A program made the translations under genes and the position numbers. A stretch of DNA of 64,000 bases, from the NCBI GenBank assembly GCA_019828595.1, contig JAHQRK010000009.1, positions 1,116,001 to 1,180,000 of the forward strand, in the 5' to 3' direction. The stretch comes from Aphanomyces cochlioides. Its lineage: Eukaryota; Oomycota; Saprolegniomycetes; Saprolegniales; Verrucalvaceae. Below are positions 22,901-35,150 of this stretch, piece after piece. The notes under the pieces were generated by a model. That model had not been told where the DNA came from. It searched no databases and saw only the letters and a list, made by a program, of their open reading frames with translations. How positions within the stretch are numbered: the first letter of the stretch is position 1; every line of letters begins with the position of its first letter.

Positions 22901-25691
22901 TCAATTGTCAGGGTCTTGGATAACAGGGCATAAATAGCAAATAGTCTTACGCAGTCCGCCTTCCCGATCTAGGTCGACCCTTTTGTCGGATCGTTTTCCG
23001 TTTATTTGAAATGCCTGCAGTATATCTTTCGATTTTGATTTTGATGCTATTGAATTATACCAACTCTCTGTCAATTCAGAACATCCTATACAGTGAATAT
23101 TTACGTCGTCGCGATGGATTTGTAACGTGGAGACGAAATGAAGTTTGTTGGCACATGTCAATGTTGCATCTTAAGAAAATACAGCTGTACTGTTTTGGTT
23201 TCTCTGTCTCTTGCTCTTCAAGTTTCTACTAGTATAGTACTGTACTTGTGTTGAGTTTTATCTACAGTAGTTCGTCGTGCCTCCTTGGAGAAATTGTTTT
23301 CCTTGTCAATTAGGCTAATTGTACATGGTCGTTTGTCTGTGACAGTTTGCTGAGCCAACACACTTGCTACTTCATGGAGCTCTTCAGCCTTTATCAAGTT
23401 TTTGTCACTGGCACCGTCATCAAATTTTGCGACATTGTTATATGATTTTTCCCAATACTGTAATTCGTGTCGAATATCTTGTCTGATGTTGGAGCTTTGT
23501 TTGACTTGTTTGATGCTCCGGTCCACACAAACCAACGCTGGTGATGTTTGAGATAGCCGGTGCTCTTTCGTTGAATTCAATTTTGCTATCCTTTGCTTCC
23601 TAGGAAATGGATAAAAATGCAGTCATTGTCAATCCAAATTTCCCGGAAGACTCATTTACTATCAACACCAACAATACACTCATTGACGCGGTTCTACGAC
23701 ATCGTTGCAGTCGTTACTCGACATGGCTCACTGTCATCTGCAATAATATCAGTACAAGTATTGATGGGATCGGCTTCGATGGAAAATGAATCTTCCATGT
23801 AGTTCGAACTGTCAATGAGTGTATTGTCTTTGTCATTGGTGTTGATGGTAAATAAGTCTTCCGGGAAATTTGGATTGACAATGACTGCATTTTCATCCAT
23901 TTCCTAGGAAGCAAAGGTTCGATAAATCGTGCTACACATGGTTGCAAGGCGATCCACGTTTGTGTCGGCAAGTTGTCGCGAAAGATGGGCTTTGCATTTC
24001 TTCACAAATTGTGATCGGTCGGTGGAAAAGAGATACTTGGATTTGGTTCCATCGAGACAGGTGACGAGAGCGATCTAGATGGCGTGGTCACTGAGTCGGA
24101 CCTCCAACAACTATGGCACTTGGTTCTCGACACGGCTCATCGTCTTTTGCAATGACCATGACATCGACAATATTCTTGGATGTAGATTGAATTTCGAAAG
24201 ATTTTTCCAAGATGTCTTGGGCATTATCTTCCCCCCCCCGCATATTGTGCGAGAGAGAATATGGGCTCGTGTACTGAAGACTGTCTGAAATCCATGCATC
24301 ATAGACTTGTGCCACAAGATCGATTAAACCATCGGTGGAATCGGCTTCAATTGAAAATGACTCATCCAAGTAATTCCTGTCGGCAATGTTTGCATTTTCA
24401 TTCACTTGTACGGAAAGACAGACTTGAGAAATCGTGCCACGCGTAGCTGCAAGGCCGTCGATGTCAGAGCAAGCTGACGCCACAGATGGACACTCTAGAT
24501 TCTCACAAGTGTAGGCGGTAGGTGGAGAAGTTAAAAAATGATTCGGCTCCATCGTGGACCAATTCGAAAGTGGATTCATATCTGTAGTCACTTTGTCCAG
24601 ACTTTCAGATTTCTGCACCAGCGGTGCCTGGAGATACTCGCAAATGATCGATATGATTCGATCGTTCGAAGCGCAAATCGAAACTCAGCCATGACCCACC
24701 GCTGCGAGGTCACTCTGTTGAGCACAAATATTGGTTTCCAATTGATCAGTGTCGTCGAGTGGATGATCCGCAGGCTTTAGCTCGATAGAAGTGAATGTCG
24801 CATTGACGATACACGAGTTGTCAATTTCTTGTGGTTGCTCCATTAGTGCCGCCATTACTTCGTCCATGGAGTTTTGAGATTGCTGTCGAATAGTTTAGAA
24901 GGACAAAATTTGGGCGTCAATCTCTTGCTTAATTGCAATGTATTCTTCTTCGACTGGATCATAATGGCATTTTGACGACAGGGTGTTTTTGGATTCAAAC
25001 GCGAGGACTTGGTATTGTAAATCGGCAATGCAATTATTGGCAAGCTCGAGCTGCTGAGTCAGAGACGTTTTGTCCATTTTGAGGCTAGCCACTGCGCCTT
25101 GAGTCGGCGTATTTCCGCGTCGTGTGTGTCCAAGGTAGAATCACGAAGGACGTCGCATGGTTGGATGCTGAATTCGGGAAACATCTCTTCGCATCGCTTG
25201 CGCTGGTCTTGCTCAAGTTCATCAAAAGCTTTGAAAAGGTCTTCAGTCAACAATTCGATTTCTTTGACGATCGCAAGGTTGTCGTCCATGGAATACGCTG
25301 GATGGAGTGGGCCATCCACCAAGACTGTCACCACGTGTAAATCGATCATGGACTTGCTGGCGTTAGTCGAGGCCTCAGCAAGGCTCTCCATAATTGCCAT
25401 GTCGGGGGTCGAGGTCTGGAGAAGTCCTTCCATACTTGTATGATCGACAGTTAAGTTTGTCGTTAGGATCAATTCGATCATCGCATTGGTGTCTTTGGTC
25501 AAGAGATTAATCATAGCGACATTTCTTTGATGGATTCGACATGACGTTGTTGTCAACGTTGTTCTCCGCAGTCATGAAATGCTGCTTCTTGTCTTGTATG
25601 TCGCACTGTTGGTTGAATATGCCTCGGATGCTGATTTTCTCGAGTGAGACCTTGGGTGGTCGGTCGACTTTTCGATATGAGGATACTGTAA
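22901..25691 (-). pseudogene. Acidic/coiled-coil protein family, copy C (divergent, several frame breaks)
   Basis: The diagnostic core is present on the minus strand: TEDLFKAFDELEQDQRKRCEEM at about 25240, then RRLKAQ and, after a frame change near 25090, LKMDKTSLTQQLELAN. Downstream come acidic segments with repeats of the same motif seen in copies A and B (YLDESFSIEADS, ILEKSFEIQST, YMEDSFSIEADP). Near 23400 there is an AEELHEV segment comparable to the AEE/AEG-Q-EAT part of copies A and B, and near 22990 a diverged C-terminus (VDLDREGGLRKTI). It is older than copies A and B and more expanded in the acidic repeat part. At least three frame breaks or undetected introns separate the segments. 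Confidence 0.5.
23591..23916. repeat. Inverted duplication within copy C
   Basis: The left arm (23591-23687) and right arm (23811-23916) are inverted copies of about 97 and 106 bp, differing by a few substitutions and one 9-bp (three-codon) indel. Each encodes the same acidic segment (NAVIVNPNFPEDSFTINTN on plus; NAVIVNPNFPEDLFTINTN on minus). The spacer is 123 bp. The duplicated segment is one of the repeat units of the copy C protein, inserted in reverse. Confidence 0.8.
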
Positions 25692-26641
25692 TGAGATGCA
25701 TGCACTGAGGACTTTGTCAGCAGTCGAGAAATTTTGCTCCTCTTCTTGTTGGACTCAATTCTACCGTATTTGGTGCATGATAGTGCGAATGTTGACGAGC
25801 CATCGATTGAGTTTGTGGATGCGTGTACATCCACCGTGGATGACGTCGTGGAACTGTGGTGTGGTCTCCGAGCCAAACGATATTGCGCTGCATCCGACTA
25901 CACTTTGCGGAAGTCTAGCTCAATATTCCCCTGACGAGGGCAACGCCACACTCTTTTATGTCAATGGCAATGCAATTATTAATGTGCATCGCCGTGGAGA
26001 TGGTCACGGAACGAACTGGTCGGAGCGAGCCAAACATCTTCTCGACGCTTTGCCTCAATGTGTGACGCCACGACATAAACGCCGTCCCACAACACAAAAC
26101 CGCATGGACTTAGCAAACATGTCTTATTGACGAAGGCGCGGAGCGAATTGATCCAGAGTTTCTTCAAGTGGCTGCGAAACGCATTGAGAATGCCAAACTT
26201 GTCGCTGAATCCATCACGTGGTAGAGATAAGTCACTTCATTACCATGTTTGTCTACCATGTCCAGCAATTACCACTTTACAGTAAGTCGCGATAACACTT
26301 TGAACATAATGACTGTGTAATCCTCACGAAATCTGTCCTAAGCACGTCAAGGTGACGAAGTGATGAAGTCCACTCATACTTGGCAACCGCCCCGCTATCA
26401 AACCATAGGCAAAAACAGCACAAATTGCAAGACGCACATGAGACACCACTGGGCTAATATCTCGAGGAGACGCGACCTCAAGGTTCTCAAGGAAAACACA
26501 AAGAAACTTAAACTCCACATATTTCGCCCTGAGCACCTTTAAGTCGCATCGCCAGCTTAGTCTTCAACTTGGAGATCTTTGACGTGAGCCTAATCGAAGT
26601 ACATGGTCCATTTCGCTCGAGAAATGGACTAGTGTCAAAAT

Positions 26642-26900
26642 TTAATAGACGTAGATCGAGTTGGCTTTGTGCCAAAATGCGTGTACAAAGATGAGACCAA
26701 TGTGTTGAACGATTATATAAATTTACATCCAAAGCAGCCATGGGCTCCCTTCGCCCACGATGAAAATGGAAACATCTTGAGAGCCAGAAACGACCATGGC
26801 GAAGAACGCTTGCTGTGCAATAATGTAGAACCAAGCCATCGAGTTTGAGCTGGCGGGGACGACAAATCGGCGTACTGCATCGGCTTTTGATGTCGACTCA
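26642..26900 (+). pseudogene. Unidentified coding relic
   Basis: One plus frame reads DVDRVGFVPKCVYKDETN, then LHPKQPWAPFAHDENGNILR, with balanced composition for about 65 codons, before two in-frame TGA codons with sensible sequence continuing between them. It looks like a piece of a real protein gene. I do not recognise it. Confidence 0.3.
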
Positions 26901-26960
26901 AACAATTTTTAGTTGACTCCAGCTGACGGTGTCAGCTAAGGGCAAGTCTTAGTCCTTGCC

Positions 26961-27470
26961 TTGGCGCTGTCGGCTTCTATGGCGCTTCCTGATGCGGCCG
27001 AGTTGGCTCAACCTCTCTCGTCACCGCCAGCCAACATTACTAGCGAGACACCGGCGGGTCCATCTGTGCATCTGGTATATTCCGACAGACGTGTGGAAGA
27101 CCATGCGGCTATGCGTGGCATTTTCTTTCACAGCCGAGCGTCGAATACATGGAGAGAAATGCTTGTGTTGACCACACGATATCCCGAGGAGATTCAAATA
27201 CGACGCGGCATCAGAAACGACAAATGCGTTGACTTTCGAAGGCCTCCATGCCCTGCACTCGCCTTCAAAAATCATGGACGATCACAATTTTTGGAAAATT
27301 TTTCGTGGTTGAAGCTACACTCGAAAATATTTGAATGCCACAGGTGTTATTATGGAGGAAAAGCTGTCACCAAAGGCAAGTACCAAGATTTAACGAAGCC
27401 ATTCAAGCCTGTAACCTCCTTTGAAATACATGACAAACTACGACCAGGACATCTTGGAACTATGTTTTGA
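26961..27470 (+). CDS. Hypothetical ORF, 169 codons
   Basis: This is an open frame with ATG at 26961. The middle (SVHLVYSDRRVEDHAAMRGI, then WREMLVLTTRYPEEIQIRRG) has protein-like composition. The ending overlaps another open frame (27421-27681) that also looks coding, so a frameshift or intron near 27430 is possible. No domain is recognised. It may be a fragment of the same unknown locus as the relic just upstream. Confidence 0.25.
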   Translation: MALSASMALPDAAELAQPLSSPPANITSETPAGPSVHLVYSDRRVEDHAAMRGIFFHSRASNTWREMLVLTTRYPEEIQIRRGIRNDKCVDFRRPPCPALAFKNHGRSQFLENFSWLKLHSKIFECHRCYYGGKAVTKGKYQDLTKPFKPVTSFEIHDKLRPGHLGTMF

Positions 27471-28528
27471 ACTTGCACAGTGTGATATCGCAGAGGATTC
27501 GACGAAGGATAGCATTCCATCTCAAGTTTTGATGGAGTCAATTTATAATAACCGTTGCGTCACTTTTCTTCATGACAATCGCGAAATAAAAGATGATGAA
27601 ATCGACAGAAATTGCTTGGAGAGAGCGTGTGCCATTGATTTAATTTCCCAACAAGATTGCTCGTGCCGCCAATTTGGCTAGAACCGAAGAACTACGGCGA
27701 GTACTAATGCTTGGATTGAGCAAGCCACATTTGACACACAGTCACAACTAAACAATACTAGTCCAATTGATCATGAAGTGAATAACTTCAAATACATCAA
27801 GAAGGCTGACCACGCAACAAAAATCTTGTCGCATGGACTTGGATGATTATGCCTATCTGGATTTTCGATTGTTCATAGGATGACTTGGAGTCCACGCCTA
27901 AAAGAATCATCGTGCCAACGGAGTTCATCGAAAGGAGTTTCGATGATACGTATTCGTGTATGCAGCTCATAAAAAAGATTTTCTGTAAATCTGGAAAATC
28001 TGGAGAACTGTGCAACATTATTATGATATACTGCTTTTCCCTCCAGTGTATTTAGTTCATATGGCAGAACTTTAGTTTATACATCCATTCTTCATTCATA
28101 TCGAATTGAAATTTGCTTACACCCTGTCAAGTGATACCCCTGTTAGTCCAGAAATTATACCCTGTCGATGAGCTCCAAAACGAGAAACTAAAACAATTGC
28201 ATAGCACACGTTCGTGATGTGTTGGAAGAAAACCACTGCTTTATTGGGTAGCGTTCAATTGTCAGCAAGTTTACACTTCAGTTGCTTTTGGTTGAAAATA
28301 TGGCTCATTGATATGTGACGCGTTAGAAGATCGTGTTCAACGGCTCGACGATGTTCGTGCAACGAATCACCAGATGTGCCACCAAAGTATTGGGATCCAT
28401 CTATGGCTCTGTGCAAGACGTCAAGAGTTGTGACCATCTATTCTAGTCCAAATTCGTTATGCATTTGTGATTTAAGCCGTTTTGAAGCCTTGGACAGGAG
28501 TCATGGACGTGTGAATTCGCACCAATAA

Positions 28529-28661
28529 TAACATATTATCCGGATAGTGCTTCCACAGCTTTTCGAATCAATGAGTGGACTGTGACTCATGAGCGATAAC
28601 GAGACGAATGACCTCATAATTGAATTTTCTTCGTTATACCAAAGCTACCTTCTCTAAGGTT
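28529..28661 (+). repeat. LTR-end direct repeat, left copy
   Basis: This matches 35957-36099 through the block TAACATATTATCCGGA to CTACCTTCTCTAA, nearly base for base. The right copy carries an extra 13-bp duplication of its ATTATCCGG portion. Confidence 0.85.
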
Positions 28662-28678
28662 AACAGCCGTAATCTCCG

Positions 28679-31600
28679 ATGTCAAAATCCGAAAAGAAAC
28701 GTGGAAGCGTTGCGCCTAGCGCTCAAGTTGATCAAACTCTCCTAGGAGAGTCCCTGGACCCACCGACGCCTGCTACTGACACCGCACCTTCTCATCAAAG
28801 AGACCAACCATTGCTAACAACTCAGTCTCCACCAACCTCTGTCTCGCTTGACTCCTTGATCGCCATGCTCGAGTCTCAACGTGACGAAATCAAACAGCTC
28901 CAACAACAATCGGCCGAAAAGTCACGAGCTCTACCTACTCGTTCCACCGAATCTGAGGCTAAAGATCAATGGCAAGCACTTCTCAGCCTTCAAGATCAAA
29001 TTCCAAAATATCTGCCAACTACGTCACATATGGGATATCATCATTGGGACGGAGCTACCTCCTTCCACTAACAGCACCGAAGATGAAATTCTTGAGAACG
29101 AAGACAAAGTGAACTTGGCAAAGTCTTACCTGCAAACGTCTCTCTCCAACGATGTCTTCGACATGATTCGTGAAGATGATACCCCAGCTGAAATGTGGAA
29201 AACCCTGATCGCCAATTTTGAGAGGAAAGAGTGGTCCAACACAATTTACGTACGGGTACTTCGTCGACTTTGCAATCTCCGCTATGAGCCAAAAATGGAC
29301 ATGCTCAAGCATATTGGAAAAGTTCGAGCGACTATAAGAGAACTCAATGACATGGGAAAGACCATCAGTGAACATGAAACCGTGGAGTGGATACTGATCT
29401 CGCTTCCTGACTCTGGCCCCGACAATTACACTTCCTTCATAAATCACTTGAAGCCTACGCTGCAACATGAGATCAAGTTGAAAACGCTGATCAGTGTATT
29501 ACTCAACGAAGAAGAAAAACGAAACGAACGGCAACGCATCCGCCGCATTGATCGTCCTCGCGATGGAGAAATCAAGCGCAAACGACAAAAGACAATGATG
29601 GAATCACAAGTGAAATAAATGCGCTACAATCAAAGGTTAGAGACCTGACCGAACGTTCAAAGACCAGAGACGACGGAAATGGTGCTTCATATGCCGCAGA
29701 CGAAGCAACCATGTAGCTCAAGATCACACTGACTTCGATCCAAACTATTCAAAGGCAAACGTGAGGCAAGTCACCAAGCAACCAGCAAAATCAAAGTCTT
29801 ACAAGAAATCTCGCGAAACCGAATCGTCTGACTCAGACGATGGGCCATCCTACGATATCAATGCCATCTCCGATGAGTCCTCAAACATACCACTTGACGG
29901 AGGCAAAGAGCTACATTGGACCCTTGATAACTGCGCAACAGGACACGTGACAGGTGTGAAAGAGTTCGTCTCTACCTGGCATGGACCTGCTCGACTCATT
30001 CTGCCCGACAAGTCGGAAATCTATGGACAGGTTGGAGTCGCGAAGATCAAGCTTCTTGAGAACGGCCGGCCAACAACAATTAACCTGAACAATGTGCCAT
30101 ATGAGCCCTCTCTGTACAAGAACCTCATATCGCACTGTCGCCTTCTGGAAAGTGGTTACCGCCTCGTATGTCAAGACACCACCGAAACAATCTACAAAAA
30201 CATCCACACAGACCATGAGCTTCAGTGTGAAATGAAGAACAACCTCTATGTCCTCAAAAACGTGGTGACTCAACGCCAGACACAAAGCCGTCCCTTCCAC
30301 CAAGTGCTTGGCCCGAGTGTAGACATCCATGCAATCACTTCTGAACAACCTAATGACGATAAGCTGATCGCATGGCACAACAAGTTGAATCATACCGACA
30401 TGAATCAAGTTGCCAAAATTATCAAGCCAATAATGAACCCGAACAGGATCTTGCAACAACAACAAAAGTATGCCATGGGTGCGCACAAGGGCAAGCCAAA
30501 CGCATATCCTTTCGCAACACCCACCATTACGTGGCTCCAACTCCTCTGCAAAGTCTCAATGCTGATCTATGTGGACCGATCAGACCAGCAACAATCCACA
30601 ACGAGACGTACACAAGCATGTTCATAGACCAAGCATCACGCTTCATTTTCGGCAAACTTCTTAAGACAAAGGATGATGCGATCATCCACCTTGAAGAGCT
30701 GACCACTACAATTGATGGGCAACTGCAGGACTCACGCATAAGTACTTTGTATTCCGACGGTGGTGGAAAATACACAAGTGCAGCATTCAAGGCAGCTTGT
30801 CTATCAAGGGGCATCAGGCCAAAATTTACAAATGCCGACACACCAAAAGAAAATCATCTCGCCGAAAAGGGAAATGAAATGGTCTTCAACAAAATTCGCG
30901 TATACATGACATTGAGTGGCTTGCCATCATCACTATGGGGATACTGTTTCCAATATGTCATTCATGTGTACAACAACACACCTCAAGAACTATTGAATCA
31001 TCGAACACCGTACGAAGTCTTGTACAAGAAGCCATCAAGAGACATCCAAATGTTGAAAACATTTGGATGTCTCGCCTTCAAGTTCATACCAAAGTCGCAG
31101 CGGGCATCAAAATTGTCAAATCCAGCCATCCGTTGTGTACGCTATTGATCAACTGGCTTATAAGTTGTGGAACCCCAAAGACCGTACCGTCACAGTCTCG
31201 CGATCGGTGAAGTTTGATGAGTCAAAAATTCGGAATGCAGACATGTTTCCGAACGAACTATTCAATTCTGGTCGCTTGTCCATTCCTAACTTCAAATCAA
31301 TCAGTGGAGTCGAATCATTGGAAGACTTAGCCTCACAGCGCTTTCACAGTGGCTCCGACGATTCTCGTACTACATCCGATGTAACAGGGGTCAATCATGA
31401 AGTACACCCCTCGACGGACACGCCAGAACCTCGACCAAAACGGCAATCACGACCACCAAAAAGATTCGAAGTCAATCAGATCTCCGGGTCTATGGCGAAC
31501 AAGTCAATCACAACCATCAAAATTGCTGAGCCACTCACTCTGGCAGACGTTGAACGCAGCCCATACGTGAACGAGTGGCATGCTGCCATGCGAGCCGAAT

Positions 31601-33069
31601 ACCAATCCATGATGCAAAACAATGTCTGGGTGCTGACAACTCTACCACAAGGACGCAAAGCTCTGAAATCAAAGTGGGTTTGGAAAGTCAAATACCAGCC
31701 GACGGGGGAAATTGAACCTTTCAAGGCACGCCTGGTAATCAAAGGCTTTCTTCAAATAGCTGGTGTTGACTTCACAGATACGTTTGCACCAGTCTTGCGC
31801 CTCGAGTCGCTTCGAGTCTTCTGTGCTTTGATTGCTTTGCTGGATCTAAACACTGTTCAGATTGACATCAAGACAGCTTTCCTACATGGCGATCTTGACG
31901 AAGAAATATATATGGTGCAACCGGAAGGCTTTATTGACCTAGAACGACCAACAGACGTCTGTCTCCTGAAAAAATCGCTGTACGGGCTCAAACAAGCACC
32001 AAGACAATGGCACAAAAAGCTCCACCAATTCTTGTTGTCGATACACTTCAAACAATGCTTTAAAGATCAATGCGTCTATGTGAAAACCAACAGTCAAGTC
32101 AACGTGACCACATACCTCGCGGTTTATGTCGACGACATTGTGCTAGCTGGCAAAGACGAGACGGAATTGGAAACTATTACAAGCATGATTAAACAATCTT
32201 TTGAAGTCACCGACAAAGGAGAGCTGGAATACATACCGGGCATCCAAGTATCGCGGAATCGCATGATGAAGACAATCCACATCCGCCAAGAAAAATTCGT
32301 TCTTGAACTGCTCGACCGCTTCCACATGACGAACTGCCATCCTGTTCAAACACCTCAAGTAAATGGTGCAGTCACAACCACTGACCTGGCTGTCGATGCC
32401 CGCAACGTTCCATACCAAAACCTCATAGGTGCCCTCCAGTACTTGGTGTCGGCAACTCGTCCAGACATCGCGAACTCCGTTCGATTCTTGGCCTCGCACA
32501 ACCACAACCACACTCAAACGCATTGGCGCATGGCCAAACGTGTCCTGCAATAATTGAAAGGAAGCGCATCGCTTGGACTTACCTTTGATGGCAAAAAGAA
32601 CACCATACCCCAAGCCTTTTCCGACGCGGACTTTGTCAACGATCTAAATGACAGCAAGTCAATCTCTGGGATGGTCATCACACTTGCCGGCGCCGTTGTT
32701 CTCTTCTCGTCGAAAAAGCAAAGTTTGGTTGGCCATAGCACGAGTGAAGTCGAGTTCATCGCGGCTGCAGAAGCGGCGAAATCGATTGTCTGGCTGATCG
32801 AACTACTGCACGAAATGAAATACGACATCAAGCAATCGATCCCCTTACATGTGGACAATCAAAGCGCCATTCAAGTTGCCAGACGCAGCTCCGCGCACGA
32901 CCGCACGAAACACATTCGCTTGAGATTCCACTTCATCAAGGATCTCGTCGACGAAGGCATGATTGAGCTACGATACATCAACACAAAAGTACAAGTAGCC
33001 GACATACTCACAAAAAGTATTGTCTTGGCTCAGTTCGAACGACTGCGATTCATGCTTGGAATGACATGA
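28679..33069 (+). pseudogene. Ty1/copia gag-pol polyprotein, disrupted
   Basis: Gag starts MSKSEKKRGS and changes frame near 28990 into a typical UBN2-like gag (NIYVRV-type helices). A frame change near 29620-29760 leads to a protease-like LDNCATGHVTG motif at about 29920. The integrase (zinc region near 30370-30480, core NADLCGPIR, DGGGKYTSAAF, ENHLAEKGNEM) sits in another frame from about 30400. The RT (KARLVIKGF, QIDIKTAFLHGDL, LAVYVDDIVLAG with YVDD at 32125-32136) starts at about 31550. An in-frame TAA at 32551-32553 precedes an open RNase H (SDADF, VDNQSAIQVA) ending at 33069. The order protease-integrase-RT-RNase H is the copia order. Confidence 0.88.
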
Positions 33070-33351
33070 TCAGCGAAATAACTACAAAATACAATGTCGC
33101 AATGAGTTCAATGAGATGTTGATCAAATTGTACCTTCACTGACGAGGCCAGCTTGTCGATGGGGGAGAGTATGTGTCAATCACGACAACACGACTACACT
33201 CAGATATGAATATCAAGGCACTTCACAAAAATGTGGAACGCAATTGAGAGATTTTGCTACAAGAAATTTCCTTTTGAAGTTTTCAGAAAACTCTCATAAT
33301 GAATTTTCCTGTGACCATGTTTTTGCCACTGGAACCATTCACTTTTTTGCC

Positions 33352-34454
33352 ATGGATGGAGAATTGATGGATGTGCTACCGGTGGTGGCGCTACTACTCG
33401 ACGAAGAAGCCAAGTGCACCAAAGCCATAACAATACCCCGTGGCAGGTTTGATTTGAAGACAAAGACAAATTCAACGTGTATTTTCAACTTTCGATTCAA
33501 TAAGGACGACATCTTCCAACTTGTGCGGCTACTCGAAATTTCCGAACCAGTCGTAACGACGAGTCGTTATAGGGCTGACGCTGCAGAAGCTCTCTGCATT
33601 CTCCTCAATAGACTTGCTTGGCCTCATCGTCTTGGAACGATGGTTCAAATGTTTGGCCGCAGCCGAGAAGCTTTGTCGTCTATATCAAACACAGTCATGC
33701 ACCACATTTACGACCGTTTTAAAGATCTTCTCGTTTGGGACCATGCTCGACTTGACAGCAGCTGGATGGAGTCGTGTGCGGCTTCAATTCACAGTCAAGG
33801 AGCCCCTCTCGATTCTTGTATCGGTTTCATCGACGGCACGGTTCGGGGAATTTGTAGACCAGGCAAAGGAGTTCAAAAGACAGCGTACAACGGTCATAAG
33901 GTAACATCAATTGCCATTTAAATTCCTTACACGATGTAATTCGCTAGAGAAAGCATGCGTTGAAATTTCAGGCAGTGACTGTACCTGATGGCATCATTGT
34001 GGACTTGCACGGACCAGAACCTGGTTCACGACATGATTCGTATCTTTTGCACCGAAGCGCGCTAATTCAGCGTTTGGATGAAAAACTCGAAGTCAATGGC
34101 AAACGCTTTGTCATCTACGGTGACCCCGCGTACGGGGTGAACAATGTCGTTGTCTCTGGCTACAAAGGTGCTGTCCTTAGTGAAGACCAAGCGGAATTTA
34201 ACAAGCGGATGATCGCTGTCAGAGTCAGTGTTGAATGGGGCTTTGGTATCGTGATCAAGAAAATAGTAATTACTAAGACTGCGCAAGTACTATTTATTTT
34301 TTGTTTTAAGCATTGCAATAACCTCATGCATCAAGCGGATTTGACTCTCTCTCTCCATCTTGTCCAAAGTAAACCGCTCTTCACGCTCTCGTTTCTCAAT
34401 GGCAAGCCGCTCTTCTCGTTCAAACTTGTCAAGATGAAATCGAGCTTCTTCTAG
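33352..34454 (+). pseudogene. Harbinger (HARBI1/DDE_4-like) transposase, C-terminus truncated
   Basis: ATG at 33352 (MDGELMDVLPVV). An intron at 33901-33947 (47 bp) joins NGHK to RKHALKFQAV. Catalytic landmarks are visible: FIDGTVRGICRPG (first Asp) and the following YNGHK; DLHGPEPGSRHDSYLL; FVIYGDPAYG (second Asp); and VRVSVEWGFG, which contains the final Glu. After WGFG the family-typical end is replaced by unrelated sequence (IVIKKIVITKTAQ) that overlaps the antisense 3' end of the accessory gene, so a deletion fused the two convergent genes. It is probably inactive, although all three acidic residues survive. Confidence 0.75.
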
Positions 34455-34947
34455 CTCAAGTTTCCGCTGTGAAATGATTGTGGCTTCTCGTTGCAGAGCC
34501 AATTCTTCGTTCTTGTTTGCGTTGGCTTTTTCCATCATCGTTGTGACAACGTCAATTGCACTGGCGGACGTAGTGCTGAGGGGTGTTGAGCGCATGGCCG
34601 GCTTTTCTTGAGTCGAATTGCTTTCACCATCGATACTTTTACGCTTGAGCGCATACATTGCAGCATCACGAATAGCGTGTCCATCCGTTTCACGCTTGTC
34701 AACTTTATCATCTTTAAGCTCTTTTTCCGTCTTTTTCTCTAGTAAAATCACATCTATCTACGCACAGGTTAGCAAGCTAAGAAATGACAGATTGTACCAT
34801 GTCCGACAAATCTTGGAGGAGTTGATCTCGCTGGAGATACTCTTCATCTGTTCCAGATGCCCTCAAGGATGCTGTCGATTGCTCCTTGAAGGCTGCTATG
34901 AGATCGTCGAAACGTTTTCTGCATCCCTGTCCTGTCAAAACGCTACC

Positions 34948-34981
<34 letters not shown>

Positions 34982-35150
34982 CACACAAATTGTCCGAGAT
35001 TTCTTCCCAGCGGCTCTTTGTCTGGCCATAGGCCGCAGCAAAGGGCTGAATGAGCATGACTTCCTTTAGAAGGTCAATGTCAGAGGCTGCCTTGAATCTG
35101 TACGCAGATTTACGCTTCTTTTCGTTCTCGATCGTCGCGTCCTCCGCCAT
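34290..35150 (-). CDS. Harbinger accessory trihelix/Myb-like protein
   Basis: Exons 35150-34987, 34942-34798 and 34757-34290 give about 258 residues. The introns are 34943-34986 (44 bp, almost entirely an AT microsatellite) and 34758-34797 (40 bp). The N-terminus is MAEDATIENEKKRKSAYRFK. The trihelix-type core reads WEEISDN then VLTGQGCRKRFDDLIAAFKE. The C-terminal half is a charged coiled coil (EEARFHLDKFEREERLAIEK). It is the likely DNA-binding partner of the transposase on the opposite strand. The intron assignment through the repeat is inferred from frame; without it the protein would be interrupted. Confidence 0.6.
34949..34979. repeat. (TA)n microsatellite inside a 44-bp intron
   Basis: About 15 uninterrupted TA units. 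On the minus strand it lies between a GTGTGC donor and a CGGTAG acceptor, so almost the whole predicted intron is repeat. Confidence 0.8.

Larger units (their letters stand above)
25702..28528. other. Gene-poor region with coding-like relics
   Basis: Several stretches look coding but are short and broken: 26105-26225 (+; DEGAERIDPEFLQVAAKRIE), 26642-26900 (+; listed separately) and 26961-27470 (+; listed separately). I can assign none of them to a family. 27470-28528 shows no convincing gene. Confidence 0.4.
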
